DNA of 64,000 nt from Solanum dulcamara (lineage: Eukaryota; Streptophyta; Magnoliopsida; Solanales; Solanaceae), in assembly GCF_947179165.1 (NCBI RefSeq), contig NC_077248.1:7871256-7935255 (forward strand), in the 5' to 3' direction. Both the position numbers and the translations under genes were made by a program. The notes beneath the pieces are model-generated. The model worked only from the letters and a program-made list of their open reading frames with translations, had not been told where the DNA came from and did no database searches. Shown here piece by piece: positions 36,859 through 50,100 of the stretch; positions within the stretch are counted from its first letter, which is position 1; each line of letters begins with the position of its first letter.

Positions 36859-39800
36859 TGTTATGTCGGAAAAAGACGGTTTAAAATTAATTTCAACTTT
36901 ATAGAGAAAAAAAATCAATTTTAGAAAAGAAGAGTCGCCACTTAATTTTTTAAAGAAATTAAGAAAACTTAATTTAAAAAAACCTAACAGATTTAAATCT
37001 TAAAAATTTAGAGAAAAAGTTACGAGGTTCTTATTTCTACTTTGAGCAGGTGTTAAGCATTCAAAGTGACCGCTAACGCGCGGTTATCTGACAATTTGAA
37101 AAATTATTTAACTAACTTTTGAAAATATTAATTTAAAAGAAAACGAAGACTTTAAAATTTATTTTTTTTAGAAAAATGATCAAACTTAAACATTTGAAAA
37201 TAATATACATGTGTATTTTAAAAAAAAGTTTATCAAATGACTAAGTAAAGGTATAAAATCATTTAAAGAGTAAATTAACATGAATTTGTTTATCTTTAGG
37301 GGAATCTAATTAAGTTAAAACAAATTAAAATTAATATCTAAGCAAGCATAAATAACATAAGTAAATAAATTATTACAACATGAATCAATATAAATAAGCA
37401 ATAAATAACACATGAAAATATGGCTCGACACTTATTTCTGTACACCTGGACTAAAACGTTGGGTCATCTGCGTTTAGGGCCTTAAGCACAATTTCACTAT
37501 ATATCACAACTGTATATATACTGTATATCGGACTGTATATAGTGTATATAATATTATTTTTGCATATATCGAACTGTATACACGCAGTATACCACCTGTT
37601 TGTTCCTTATATTTATTGTATATCACTATATATCATACTGTATATACACTATATATCAGTATATACAATATTATTTTCTTACATATCATACTGTGTAGAT
37701 ACTGTATATCAGTGTATACAATACTGTTTTCCACATCTATTCTGTGTATACAACCCAATATCAATATTCAAACCATGTATATTAGCTTCCTTTCCATGTA
37801 TAAACTTTCCAGCAATTCGAGTAAGATTATGAGAGACTCAAAACTCAATGATATGCAAGGATGGAGTCCAAAGATGGACTCAAATTTATATCACATGCAC
37901 CAGAATAAAATTACATAAGCATTTACTCATTTTAAACTAAACTAAGAAATATATTATGATATTTTAAGTTATCAAATTGATGCGCATCCTAGAAGTGACT
38001 AAGTGGTCAAAGGGGTTCAATTTATAACTAAGGTTGTGAGTTCGATTCTCGCTCAAGTCTTTTTTTAAAAGTTTTTAAAAGTTTCTCACTCCCTTTTCTA
38101 TTTAATGTGCATTTTGGGCTTTGGATATGTTGTTGGGCTTGAGCCTTTCTCACTCTCAAATGAGCAATTGTGGTTGGGTAGACAAAAAGTAGTTAGCCCA
38201 TTTGTGTATATTTGTTATTTACTTAATTGTTTTTTTATTTTTCTTAAGTTTAAATATTGTATTTAAAATATTTTATATTTTTTTTATGTAATTGGAATGA
38301 AAAATATTCCTATTCTCTCTTTTTCATGCTCACATATAAGCCCTAACTAGATTTCTATAATTTCTATCTGATTTTCAATATTAACACACTTTTCCACCAA
38401 AAGAAAAGAAATAACACACTATACATATCTCGTTTTGTTAAATTTTATATATTATTTATCGAGTTACATAGTGAGTTCTTTTCAACTATATTTTTATCAT
38501 TCTACATATTAATATATTGATGTTGTTCAACATCTTTTGTTATTATTACTATTATTATTGAGTACTAAAAATATATTATTTTTAAAAAAGTGTAAATATT
38601 GAATTATTAATATCATAATATTTTTTATTTTCTTTATCAATTTCAAAAAAAATATATTATGATATTAATAATTCAATACACACTTTTTAAAGAAACTTAT
38701 CTTTTGTGGGGCATTAATTTAAAAGAAAAAATAGAAAGTTTAAAATAAAATAGGACAGTGCAAAGTGAAAGTTAAAAAAAATGATATTTTTTAAAAAAGG
38801 CTCGACGGTGTAGAGAAAAATGGAAAGAAATGTTAAAAGGACAAATAAGGTGAGTTAAAATTTAGCAAACGTCTGCTTTAATTTTTCTTTGCTTATTTCC
38901 TTTCTTTATATGTTGAACCCCCTAAATTAAAATCCTGCATCCGCCACTGTATGTAGACAAAGGAAAGGAAAGAAGAAATATATTCAAGTAACTAAAGAAC
39001 ACGGATTTAATATATACGCTATACTAGCTCAAATTTTAAAGAAAGAATTAAATCAATTAGCCCATAAAGTTCTAATTAAATAACAACTTTTAGTATATTT
39101 GTGTCATCTAAATTATGTTAAAAGAAGAAACTAAAAACATGAAAAATCTATATTGTCAAAGAAAACTATTTGGAAAAATAATGAACAAAACTAAGATCTT
39201 TTCATGAAATAATCCTAACACATGATAGCTAATTAATCTTAACACATGCTAACTATAAGAAATTTCTATCATTAATCTAATTATTCTTAATACATGCTCA
39301 CTAAAAAAAAATAAGACTACGAATCAACTAAATATAAAATATGAAATAATTAAATAAAATAAAGCTGAGAAAAGATTTTACCTTTTTCCGGGTAGCGAGA
39401 CTAAAGACGGCGAGCGAAAGACAACTTCACCACCACCCAATAGTTTGATGAAACTCCAATCCACAAAAAGAAAAATTGAAAATTTAGACTCGAACCTTCG
39501 TGTGTTCGGTGTTATAAGAATACTGTTCTTAGCCTAAATTTTGACTTCAATCTCCTATTTTTCTTGAAGAAAAATATAAATTGAAAGCTAGAAATTTTCA
39601 CAACTTTTAGGCTGGGGACAAGAGTCCAAAATCCTAGCCAAGTTAAGAAAATTTCTAACTTTGGAGTGGCTAAAAAACCTCCACTTCTTCCTTCTTCTTA
39701 ATGAGAATATGAACTTTTATATAGATAGGCTCCAAAAATCCTAAATTCTTCATTAATTTTCGATGTGGGAGAATATTTTTTTTTTAGAAAACACTAAAAA

Positions 39801-40085
39801 TTTTAAAAATACAAACAATAATTAAATTAACCTAACTAACATTGTGTTTAGTAAAAAATAAAATCTTTTGAAATAATTTTTGAATAACCACATAAATAGT
39901 AATCAAAGATATAGTTATATAGAAATATGTATATTATATTAAAATTTATAAAAAGATAAAAATAGTTAATAATAACATAAAAATATCTTTGTTTTTATAA
40001 TAACTAATTATTTCAAAAATGTTCAAAATTTAAAGAAACTTAATAGTTAATTTGCGTTGTGGAGGGTCAAAATTGATTGTCAACA
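36859..40085 (-). mobile_element. LTR-like element, copy 2, inverted
   Basis: The + strand starts TGTTATGTCGGAAAAAGA and ends AATTGATTGTCAACA. The reverse complement matches 26711-28980 along its length, including the GAGGGTCAAAATTG end, the repeat array at 37497-37750 and the GTCGCCACTT stretch near 36930. It is longer because of an insertion at about 38001-38949. The flanks (AAAAT, AGAAG) give no clear duplication, so age or rearrangement has erased it. No coding region is seen. Confidence 0.75.
38001..38949. mobile_element. Insertion within LTR-like copy 2, unclassified
   Basis: Copy 1 lacks this ~950-bp block; the alignment breaks after GAAGTGACT (38000) and resumes at GTAGACAAAGGAAAGG. 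It starts AAGTGGTCAAAGGGGTTCAA and ends ATCCTGCATCCGCCACTG, whose reverse complement CAGTGGCGGATGCAGGATT is typical of Solanaceae non-autonomous DNA elements. The inverted-repeat match is short (AGTGG) and the duplication unclear. A tRNA B-box-like GAGTTCGATTCTCGC (38038-38052) leaves a SINE origin of the left part open. Confidence 0.45.
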
Positions 40086-41858
40086 AGAAGTAGTCATACC
40101 GTATATCAAAATATGTACACTATAACATATCGCAATTTTAAATCAATAAATAACCATAATTATATCATTCATCACAATATATACACTAAAACATATTACA
40201 GTTAAAAATCAATAAATCACCAATTATTGTACCAGATCAACCACCAAAGTACATTCTTTAATACGTATCACTATTAGTTTTTAACCAACAAATCCACCTA
40301 TTTTTTTTTATTGTTATAGTTATTAATTAACTTGAACTTGACACTAAGGTTATACTCTATTGTACATCATGTAAATTATTTTGATGATACTAAAAGGTTG
40401 GTATACATTTGATTAGATTATGGTGTTATGCATTGTAGGATTGGAACCTATAACTAAAATCAACATTACCTTCAATTACAAATCAATTTCTTTTATAATT
40501 CTAAACCAACAAATCAATTTTTTTTATAGTTCTAAACCAACATACTAGTATCTGAAGATGAACTTGAAGAAGACAATAATGAAGAAATTAATTTTCTATC
40601 AAGTCTTAACACCGAGAAACTAACAAGAAAATTGTAAGAGAGAGAATATAATTTTTACATTGATTAAATAAAAAAGAAAGTGAGTGAATATGGATTACCA
40701 TAGTTAGATGGAAGAGAAAGAATATATTTTTTGCATAGATTAAATAAAAAAACACTGATTACCATAGTTAGATGGAAGAGGGAGAATATATATTTTTTAC
40801 ATAGATTGAATTAAAAAAAAAGAGAAAAAATTAATACTATAATTATCATTCCCGTTAAATTTGCACTTAACCCCCAAAAGAAGGAAAAATATACTACTCC
40901 CTCCTTTCTTATTTATTTGTCAAATATTTCCTAATTTGAGTTTCCTTTTTACTTGTCAATTTTGAAAAATCAAGAAAGAATAATTTTTTCTTCCTATTAT
41001 ACCTTCAATTTATTAACATTGAGTTAATGTTTTTAAAAAATATAATAAGTAAATATGTTTAAAACTATATCAATTAATAGAGGTAAAATTGTAAACTCAC
41101 TATACCAATCATTATTTTCTTAATAGCTATGTCAAGTTAAAATTTGATAATTAGATAAAAATGGAGGGAGTACTAAATAAATTATATAAATAAATTTCAA
41201 AAGTTAATTTTTTTATGTTTGTAATTAAAAAACTAATTTTGTAATTAAAAGGGAGTATATACATCTATTGTTAATTAAGGTTTTAAATAATATATCCTTG
41301 TAATTTTTCCATTAAAGGATCCTATTTTGAATGACTAAGACAAACTGAAATTAAAGTATTCAAAAGAATATTTGTGGATGGTAAAAAATTTGTATCGAAT
41401 GTTTACACAAAATAATATCAATTTATCATAAGGTGATAATTTGTATATCCTTTGTGTCAATTTTGTGATATTCATTTTTTTTTTAGTCAGAACAAAAAAA
41501 TAATTTTTTTTTCTGCAATTGAAAATAATTTAACTTAACATTACAAATGATCAAAAAGTAATTTAGGTCACAAATTTAAAAATATTTTCTTTATCAAATT
41601 AAACACTAGCACATAAATTAGACCAAAAGAATACTAAATAATTATTATAAAATAAATTTAATATTAAAACATATTATATATATTTATTAATTTGACATAA
41701 AACCACCATGCCAATAAGTAGAAGTGTAACCAAATAAGGTTTGATTGTAGTAGCTTTAATATAATATATTCTCTATAGTTATGTTTTTTCTGAGAAATTG
41801 TTTTGCCCTTATTAAATTTATCTACAATCAAACAGAAATCGGGCCGGCTTTGTAGAAT
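40086..41858. other. AT-rich spacer and promoter side of the F-box gene
   Basis: No coding region is seen. It holds the right member of the direct-repeat pair, two similar 'GATTACCATAGTTAGATGGAAGAG' neighbourhoods around 40692 and 40758, and a Stowaway-type MITE (40897-41170). The last ~100 bp should contain the F-box gene's promoter and 5' UTR. Confidence 0.5.
40897..41170. mobile_element. Stowaway-type MITE
   Basis: 274 bp bounded by CTCCCTCCTTTCTTATTTAT at the left and AAAAATGGAGGGAG at the right (inverted repeats), with TA dinucleotides on both sides. Size, ends and TA duplication fit Tc1/mariner-derived Stowaway elements. Confidence 0.85.
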
Positions 41859-44185
41859 ATGTCGGCGTCGGATTCAGCTTTGCCGGAGGAGCTATGGAGA
41901 CGAATCGTTGAAATCGGAATTGAATCCTCCAACTTCAACTACAAAGATCTTTGCTGCCTCTCCATAACTTGCACACTTCTCAATCGACTCTCCTCCGATG
42001 ATTCTTTCTGGTCCTCTTTGTTCTCCGCCGATTTCCCCCAATATCAACATCCTTCATCTTCATCTTCTGTTTTCAACAAATCGCTCTACAAAATTAGGTA
42101 TATATGCGCGCCCACACACTCTCATGTCCTCATAATTTCCTTTATTTATATGTCTATGTTGTTTTAGTGTATTTGGATCATATAAATACGTAGGTTTACA
42201 TTTAGCTGATGATGAAGAAGAAACAATCTAATTAGCCTAGTTGCGAGCAAGCTGTTGTATCTTTTGCAGAAGGCATAATATATAAATGTGCTCCCTTTAA
42301 CTTAGCCTCTGACATCTATGCAATTAAACTTTGGGTGTGCACAATTAAACACTTTAACTATCCAAAAGTTGAATAAGTAGATACACACATCCTATATGGT
42401 GTCTTATGTGGCAATTTGCTCTTGCATGACATCCTATATGTATTATGACACATAGGATGTGTGTGTCTACTTGTTCAATTTTATACAAATTTAAGTGTCT
42501 ATTTGTGCACATTCAAAGTTGGAGGGCGTAGATACCAGCTCAAGCCAAGTTAGGCTAATTAGTCTCTAGCAGTTTGAATGATAGTTGAATATTTTAGTTG
42601 CTTTGGGGACCTTTTAATTCGGAAAGGCTAGAGATTTTGTCAATTCTGCCAAGGTGGATACAACATGAACCTAACAAAGCACTCAACTTTCTCAAAGGCT
42701 AGGATGTTCGAAAACATCCAAATAATTGATCTAAACTCAAAACAATACAGTACTTTGTTGAAGTTGAAAAAACAGGTATTTGAAATTGAAATTGAGAAAG
42801 TGAGTGCTTGTTCTTTTGTGTTTAGAATGAATTTCACTTGTAAAAAACTTGAAGTTTTGGGAGTGTGCAAGCCATTAAATTTCATTGAAATATTCGCCAA
42901 ACCAGTTCGCTTCAAATTCTCTATTTCAAGTTGAAATTAAAATAGAAAAAATTGCAAAACAAACATTGATTTGCAAATACTATCTCATTATCTGCAAATA
43001 ATATGTGTGTAATATTTCAGAAACAACCTGTCTACCTCCACAAGGTAAGGGTGCACACACACTGCCCTCCTAAGACCCCACTTGTGGGATTACGCATGGG
43101 TATGTTGTTGCTGAATATTTGTGTGATATTCTAAAATACTGATGGTCAGAAGACACCGCTCTTGTATTATGTCTTCTGTTCTTAAATATTCGCGGCATTT
43201 TAGCCATATCATCTTGTCTTCTTTTTAAGATAATCTTCGCTAGTAAATCTTATGGGAGAACTAATTGGTTGTTAATATCAACTAGATACGAAAAAGTCCG
43301 AGAACAGAAGCTTTTGGCCCATAGAAGGGCTGTTTTAAGAATTCAGAGTGAAATTAATGAGCATTCTAAGAGGATTGGAGAGATGGAACTTCGATCTGCA
43401 GAGGAGAAAGAGAAAATAAAGAACAGTGTTGCTGAGTTGTTAAATATGCGTAAGATCAGGTAGTGAAGGACAGAAGTCTACTCTTATAATGTTTATTGTT
43501 TTTGTTTCTTCAGTTTTACTTACAATATGGAGGTTGGGGTCTGGCTTTCACGAACAGCAGGTTGCTTGCTTTTGAAAATCTCATAAGCGAAAATACAATT
43601 AGGAGATGATATATGACATGTGTTGGTATTTCAATTGGTGTAGAAAACAATGTTTTATATAGGAGCGTCACAATATTGTTTGCTCAGTTGTTGTAGAAGT
43701 TGCTACATTATTCTTTGTTAGTCAAAGATAAATGTAAAATGATGCAGCTGATGTTTGACTTTGCAATTGATTTGCTTCCATCAGGCAAGCCAAAGTTGCA
43801 CTAAATGTTTGGCAGCCGGAGATTGTCCGGGGTAAGCAGAGGCAGACAGTTGAGCAGTGCAATGTACCTATTGATGATCGTATCCATGCCATTGAGATGG
43901 AGCTCAAGCTTTGCAAACAACAAATTCAAGGGTTAGAGATGGCCCTTGTAAGTTTACATTTGTTTTGTGGACAATAATGTGGCATTCATCTAGTTTATGA
44001 ACTGCATTATGAACTTTACCTTTATATTATTGCAGAGAGTTGAAAAAAAGAGAATGCAGAGAGCAAGGGAAAAACTGGCTTCAGTAGAATATCACCCCGT
44101 GCGGGAATTTAATTTAACAGTCAGCCCGATTGATGAACATGACATGAGAAGGAAAAGATTTAAGAACATCAAGTGTAAAGTCTAA
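41859..44185 (+). CDS. SKIP24: F-box protein with coiled coil, SKIP24-like
   Basis: A predicted substrate adaptor of an SCF ubiquitin ligase. Four exons, 41859-42097, 43286-43459, 43785-43947 and 44036-44185, all with GT-AG introns, join to 726 nt encoding 241 aa. The N terminus (LPEELWRRIVEIG ... LCCLSITCTLLNRLSSDDSFW) is an F-box that would bind SKP1. From residue 80 on, the protein is rich in Lys, Arg, Glu and Gln with heptad-like spacing, indicating a coiled coil, and ends in a basic tail (RRKRFKNIKCKV). This layout, without LRR or Kelch repeats, matches Arabidopsis SKIP24. The start is the first ATG after an AT-rich leader. Intron 1 (1.2 kb) holds a foldback MITE and a retroposon tail. 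The substrate is unknown. Confidence 0.82.
42285..42565. mobile_element. Foldback MITE in intron 1 of the F-box gene
   Basis: Long inverted arms: TGTGCACAATTAAACACTTT through GATACACACATCCTAT (42334-42394) pair with the segment ending GTCTATTTGTGCAC (about 42440-42512). Weaker pairing extends outward from CTCCCTTTAACTTAGCCTC to TAAGTTAGGCTAATTAG. The loop is under 50 bp. No target duplication could be fixed. Confidence 0.75.
43019..43112 (+). mobile_element. TS-SINE/RTE-LINE 3' tail fragment
   Basis: CCTCCACAAGGTAAGGGTG, then CCCCACTTGTGGGATTACG and a TATGTTGTTGCTG end. This is the conserved 3' tail shared by the Solanaceae TS SINE and its RTE LINE partner. Only the tail is present. Confidence 0.75.
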
Positions 44186-47100
44186 TCCTTTCTACTCTTT
44201 CTATGCAATTTGAATTATTATTTTTCAGAAAAAGTAAATGCTTTTTACTTGAGTTGGGATTGAAAGAATGCAATGTAATGTTGTAGGAGTGGCTTTTCCA
44301 GATTGTCAACTTTGTTTTTCAATGATACAAAATCTAAGTGGATATCAAGCACAACCCCATTCCAAATTTGTTCGACACTATTTCCATATTTGTTTGTTCC
44401 AAAAAGAATGACACATTCTATAGTTGGAAGTTATCATTTTTTTTTGGTAACTTCGACATTTTATTACCAAAAGTGTTTCTGTACAGCTCAATGATAAAAA
44501 CAAAACTCATGCCTCAACTGGACATGCCCAGAAATTATTAACTTTAAACTTCTCAGTTCTCACTTTTAGCAATCTTTCCATTTATGCCTAATGAGAAATT
44601 TTTACAGCCACAAAAAGGTTATGGCATGTTGAAAACCACAAGTTTCAAAAGTCTTTTTGCCTCACAAATGTTATGACATGTTTAAGATCACACGTTTTGA
44701 AATATTTGTTTCTTTCTTAAACTTCGTGTTGGGTCAAACTATGTTTGGAATAGATGGAGCAATTGTTATGTAATAATGGAAGGACCGGTGAAAGCATCTA
44801 CTAGTCTCAACCAGATGTCAACATATATATTCTAATGGTACTATGTATGTTATCTGAACAAAATGTAGTGGTGTTTTTGGTTATCCACTTACTAAGTGGC
44901 AGTGATTTAGCTTGTTCAAGGATAGTCTTTTTATTTTCCCCATATAACCCCACCCCAACCCACCCTCCACCCCCCATTTTTTTTTCCTTTTTGGTGGTTG
45001 TTGTTGTTGGCCATCAATTTGATAGCACATTGGTTCTGGTTGCTAGATCATTTTTAGTGCTTTGACTTTATTTATCATCTCACTTGCAAAAATGTGACTC
45101 AAATTTGCTGAATTTCTCAGAAGGAAACTAAGAGTTGATGCACAACTGAATCAGATGATTTACTCATGGTTGAGGAATCTTCACATTGGTTTATCTGACA
45201 AATGGATGACACGGATATTCAGCCTATTTGCATCTCTGTCCAAGCTCCATGCTAGGAACCGATATTGCAGTTGCTGTGTTCCTGTTGATTATTGAAAATA
45301 TAGCAGATTCATTTTACCTCAAGTGCACTTAGAAACAGATATATGTGGTATCGGGAGGGATGAAGTAAAAATCTGGACAATGTTGTTGTTGTCTTTATGC
45401 TTGACTATGGGGAATGGGTGTTCAAGTAAATGGAGAACTATTCCCCGGAGTCTGGAAAAGAGAGCAAACTGAATGTTGTGTAATAGGAAAGGGGACTCTA
45501 GGGCAACTTTGAAATATCCAGTTGATGCAAGTCGAGAAAATTTACTTTTTCACCTCACACAACTGACACAAGTTATGTTTGTCTATGTTTTGACAAATCG
45601 AGTTTACGGGAATCAAAATGCCTCACACAACTTACACTTGTGTGAGGTTGCCTATGTTTAAAAAGTGGAATATTTGGGTCGAAAATATTTTGGGTTCACA
45701 ACTTCTTGTCAAACACAGGCAACCCGTTTGGTCCCTCAATTTTCATTTGTCATACATAGGGGAACCATTATACAACTTGTGTCAATTGTGTGGCACAACA
45801 TAAAAATCTCATGTTACTTTGGTGTTTTTCATTTTTATGATAAACTTTATTCGTATGTCTATAAAAATGCTAGACTACAAGGTCTAAATATGTGTTAGCT
45901 GGATCATGATGTATGTATTGGATATCCAGGGGATTTGTTTTGGATCAATTGCTGCTTTACTTTACTGAGAAACCCAACTAATTCGTGCCTTGTGTTGATA
46001 CTGAATTGGGCAGGCTGCTTAGTTCCTCTTGTTCATTTGAAAATTTGTGTCCAGTTTGGCCAGGGAACACAAGATGACAAATGCTATGTTTTGTATAATC
46101 TTTTGGTGCCTCTACAAAATCCTCTAAGCAAAAGTAAATGGAAGTAGTTAAAGGGAATAATCAAGGAAATGGACTACAAAATGAGGGCGTGTCACTCGTT
46201 TTTCTTCAATGGTTTTATCTTGTTTGTCATATGACTTATCTGTATCAGGGTGTTTACACCGAGCAAAAGAAAATTAATCTTGAACCCGCACCTGGCAATA
46301 TTCTTACAAGCTCATTACCTAAATAAGTTAATTATGTAGCTATAATTCTTAGCATAACATAAATAAAAAGAATATATATATATATTCTCAAGAAAGTTGC
46401 TTGTTTGCTTTGTGACAGTTAGAATATGGTTTGGGTCTAATTCGACCCCAGAGTTAATCATATGACATGAATTGTCTAAACCATTTAAGGAGACAATGGT
46501 TTGGGAAAATGGATTCGAGCATTAATTATTGGATTTGAATGCTTAAATAATATTGGTCTAGTTTAGTTTTGGTTAACCATAGGAATTGTTATTAATATTA
46601 GAGTGGATACATATCACATAACATTTATAAGCTGTATACACTAGACATCGTCTTCACTGAACCTCTATAATGTCTAACAAGTAGAAGTTTATATGGTCAA
46701 ATACATAAGAAAAGGGTTGAAGACGAAAAGTTATCCTTAATTAAGTGTAGTATTAAATCTTGTCTCAACATAAATCCGTGAAATCTTTCAGACAATCATT
46801 TCCTTTTAGTCTTTTCTGCTCTTCGGGATCAAGAGGACAAAAAGATTGCAAAGAAAGCTCTTAGAACTTTCTATAAAGCTAGAAAAAAGTTCAACTTCAT
46901 TACATTAATTTGAAAGTATATAAGTCCTTTATTTGTTTGTGCCTCGTATATATACCCAAGGAATATGTAAGTGTTTGTGTATTTTGATATGAAATAAGAA
47001 CTCGATAGATAGAAAGATAATTGCAATCTATATCAATCATCATCAATTCAATTTAATAGAAAAAGAAGAATATTTTATTCATTATTTAGGACAAGTAGAA

Positions 47101-47196
47101 AATATGTACAAGTTCTCATCAGAAGAAGGCCAACATGAAAAGAAAAGAAAAATTAAAGGAAATGTTGTTTTCTTCTTTTCTCCATAAATTTTGGTT
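44186..47196. other. 3-kb intergenic region, no gene recognised
   Basis: It lies between the 3' ends of the F-box gene and the invertase pseudogene. Several short open frames (such as 44835-45065 and 45665-45898) show no family motif. A short inverted repeat (CCTCACACAACTTACACTTG followed by TGTGAGG) lies at 45619-45648, and a C-rich tract at 44949-44977. No bounded transposon was identified. Confidence 0.55.
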
Positions 47197-50100
47197 TTAT
47201 ATGCCGGATTTACCCATGCTCCAGGCATCAAGAGTGTCAATTTTAACTGTCTCGGTAGTCGGTACCATTGTTGAAAACAAATAGATGGGTGTCCCCATAT
47301 ATGGCTAAAGCTGGATAAACCCTTGATGTAATGCATGCCTTTCCACCGGCTCCAAAACTCTCGACAACGGAGTGATCAATCTAGAAAAAAAAAATATCAA
47401 CTAATTGGCAATGCGACACAAAAGAAAAATGAGTTGAAATAGGAATTTTAGTGCATTTTTTAGGAAAAAAGTATCAAAAAAATCTTACCAAGCTCCTAAG
47501 TGATAAAGTTTTGTCTGTTGAGTCCACATCGATGTATCCAGCAAAAGATGGTTTGTACATCTTTTTATGTTTTCTAACGCTTGACCATTTGCCAAAAAAA
47601 AATTTGAATAACAAGGTCAGCCAATTGCAAAAGCATAAAGATAACAATTTTTATTATGTTTATAATTATTCTATATCCAAAACTCCTTTGCATCGCATAA
47701 GACCCATTAAATAGGAGGAGCGCTTCCTATAAATATTTTTTCCTTTCCAAAAGTTTAAGGGCGAGATCTCCCTAGTTTAAGAGGAGAGAAACTTGCTGAT
47801 AAGAAAAATGTGATCAGAAGATAAACCTTGAGGCATCAGAGCACATGAGAATCTTGTATTTATCTTGAAATTTAAACACTTTGAAGAATACAGGTGTATA
47901 CTCTTCCAAGTTTTCTGAAGACAACGTTAGGAGTCCAAATGGACCAAGTCCACCTTGAACTGTCGAACCCCTAATGGCACATACATCTTGGGCATAAAGA
48001 TCAGCCCAACTAGGATCAAATATTTCTGCATTTTCCAAACTTGAAAAGGAAAATGTAACTTCAACGTCAGCCTGTCATTATTAACACTCACAAATTAGCT
48101 CTAAATTTGTCTTGTCACAAAAAAATCATACAAAAGATCAATTCAGATCATAAAACATGCATTATTACAAATTTAGAAAAGGTCACATGCCAAGCGAAAT
48201 GATGTAGGATGTTCTAACATAAAATGTAGTGATTGTTTTCACGACTCAAACAAGTAACTTATATATCACAATAATTTCATGAAAATATATATTTATTTTG
48301 GGGAAAAAAAAAGTCAAAACCTGTGCAGGTGTGATTCCTTTAACTTCCACATTTTCTCCTTTGTTCAATTTGTAATTTCTTAGCTCGACCTTTTGCTTTC
48401 TCAAGATTTCTATTTCTTCAACAGGCCATTGGATCAAATGTTTGCCACTAGGATCAATCCATAATTTATGAGGAATAGCCTGAATTCCAGACCATCCTTT
48501 ATTGATGGCATCTGTTGGAACAACATCTGATTCATTGGCCCATCCCCATAAAATTCTTCGATTCTTGCTAGGATCATAAAAAGTCTTAGATGCATAAAAA
48601 TTACCATAATCCAGTCTCAATCCATGCCATCCATCAATCATTTTATCGCCTGAAACATACCTATCTTTTTTCGTGTCATAGGTACCAATGGTATAGTAAT
48701 CGAATTTTGTATCATCAAGACTAATTTTCAGAACATGTTTAATTTTGTCATGATGTGTCCAAACCATCTGTATGCTCCAATGATACTGGAAAAAAATCAA
48801 CACACTCCCACTTTCCAGTATTAACAGATGAATGGAGTGGATGTTGGGCTTTGATCCACTTCATGAATTCCCTACTCCTATACAATATTGCTAATCCTCT
48901 CCGTTTTCTCAGGCTGCCAACCAACATTCTCCAACGCCCATCTTGGCCTGTCGTTGGGTCACGAAATTTGGTCTTGTTGATACTTTCGTTAGCGACTACT
49001 AACGGATTATTATCGGGCTTGATCCACTTACGGAGAAATGGATCAGACAAATTAGCTGGAATTGCATAATTTTGTACTTGAGTTTGGTTTTCATCCACTA
49101 TTCCAATGTAGAGGATAACGGGCTTGTTGCCCCGAATAATAGTGATTGATCCGGACAAGTACCATACTTGTCGAACACTTCCGATGGATAAATTGCGGGC
49201 TCTAAATTTATCATGTCAATGGATACTGAATGAGCCCAAACAATATTGCCCCGTACTTCTCCTTTTGGATTGTACTGATAAAATAGATGATAAATTCCGT
49301 TGTAATACATTGGACCTATTCAAAAAAAAAATTAAAAAGAAATAACCAGATTACTATAAATGAATCGAGATTTTAGCTAAAATTTAGTGAAATCTATTTA
49401 ATATAAAATTCGATCTTAAGAGTGGGATCTGATGTTTGTTGTTTGGAGCATCCAGCCAAGACCACATAAAAAGGAATTAAATTGAAAGTGATTAGCAAAG
49501 GCATTTCAATGCAATTGAAAAAAGCTCTAATGAAGATTTTAAAAAAACAAATAGAATATTATATAAGGACACAATAAATATATTAGAATAGAAAATGCAG
49601 ATCAAATTACTAACTAATCACAAAGCGTAGTAAATTGCACATACATTATGCTCAAGATTATTTAAAATGAGGTAAGTTTATATGCATCAGTTAAACTAAA
49701 CTATACAAATTTTTATCATGATTAAGTGATAAATTAAGACAAAAATATCTAACTATATTTTTTGTAATGACAATGTTTGTTACCGCTTATGTCATCATAT
49801 ATTTATTGGTGTAACCATGAATATGATCATATACAAATATGAAAAGCATATATTATATCAATATAGGTCTTTTATTATGTGAAAGAACTAAACTAAACTA
49901 AATAAATAAAAAGACACGGGCAATCAAATAAGAATAAGCAGCTAAAAGCACACGAAATGGGCGCGTATAGTTTATATTTAGCGAGATCAATTATTAAAAT
50001 GTTGATAATTTTCACACATATATGGTTTAAATTATTAAAATATTAATAAATATTCAATTAAAAAAATTTTAAAAATCAATATTAAACTATTAAATTTACA

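Larger units (their letters stand above)
36670..40545. repeat. Diverged direct repeats flanking LTR-like copy 2
   Basis: 36670-36847 and 40327-40545 share ordered blocks: TTGTACACCATGCAAATTA-like, TTAGATTATGGT, CTAAAATCAAC, ATAGTTCTAAACCAACATA. They may be a pre-existing duplication into which the element inserted, or remnants of a larger element. Confidence 0.6.

Noticed and set aside
38038..38052. tRNA gene
   Set aside because: Only a B-box-like motif is present; there is no cloverleaf or anticodon arm around it.
42640..42934. Open frames on both strands within 42640-42934
   Set aside because: They lie in intron 1 of the F-box gene, whose flanking exons join in frame without them.
44835..46326. 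Cluster of short open frames
   Set aside because: No family motifs, no consistent frame or splice sites; most likely chance in non-coding spacer.
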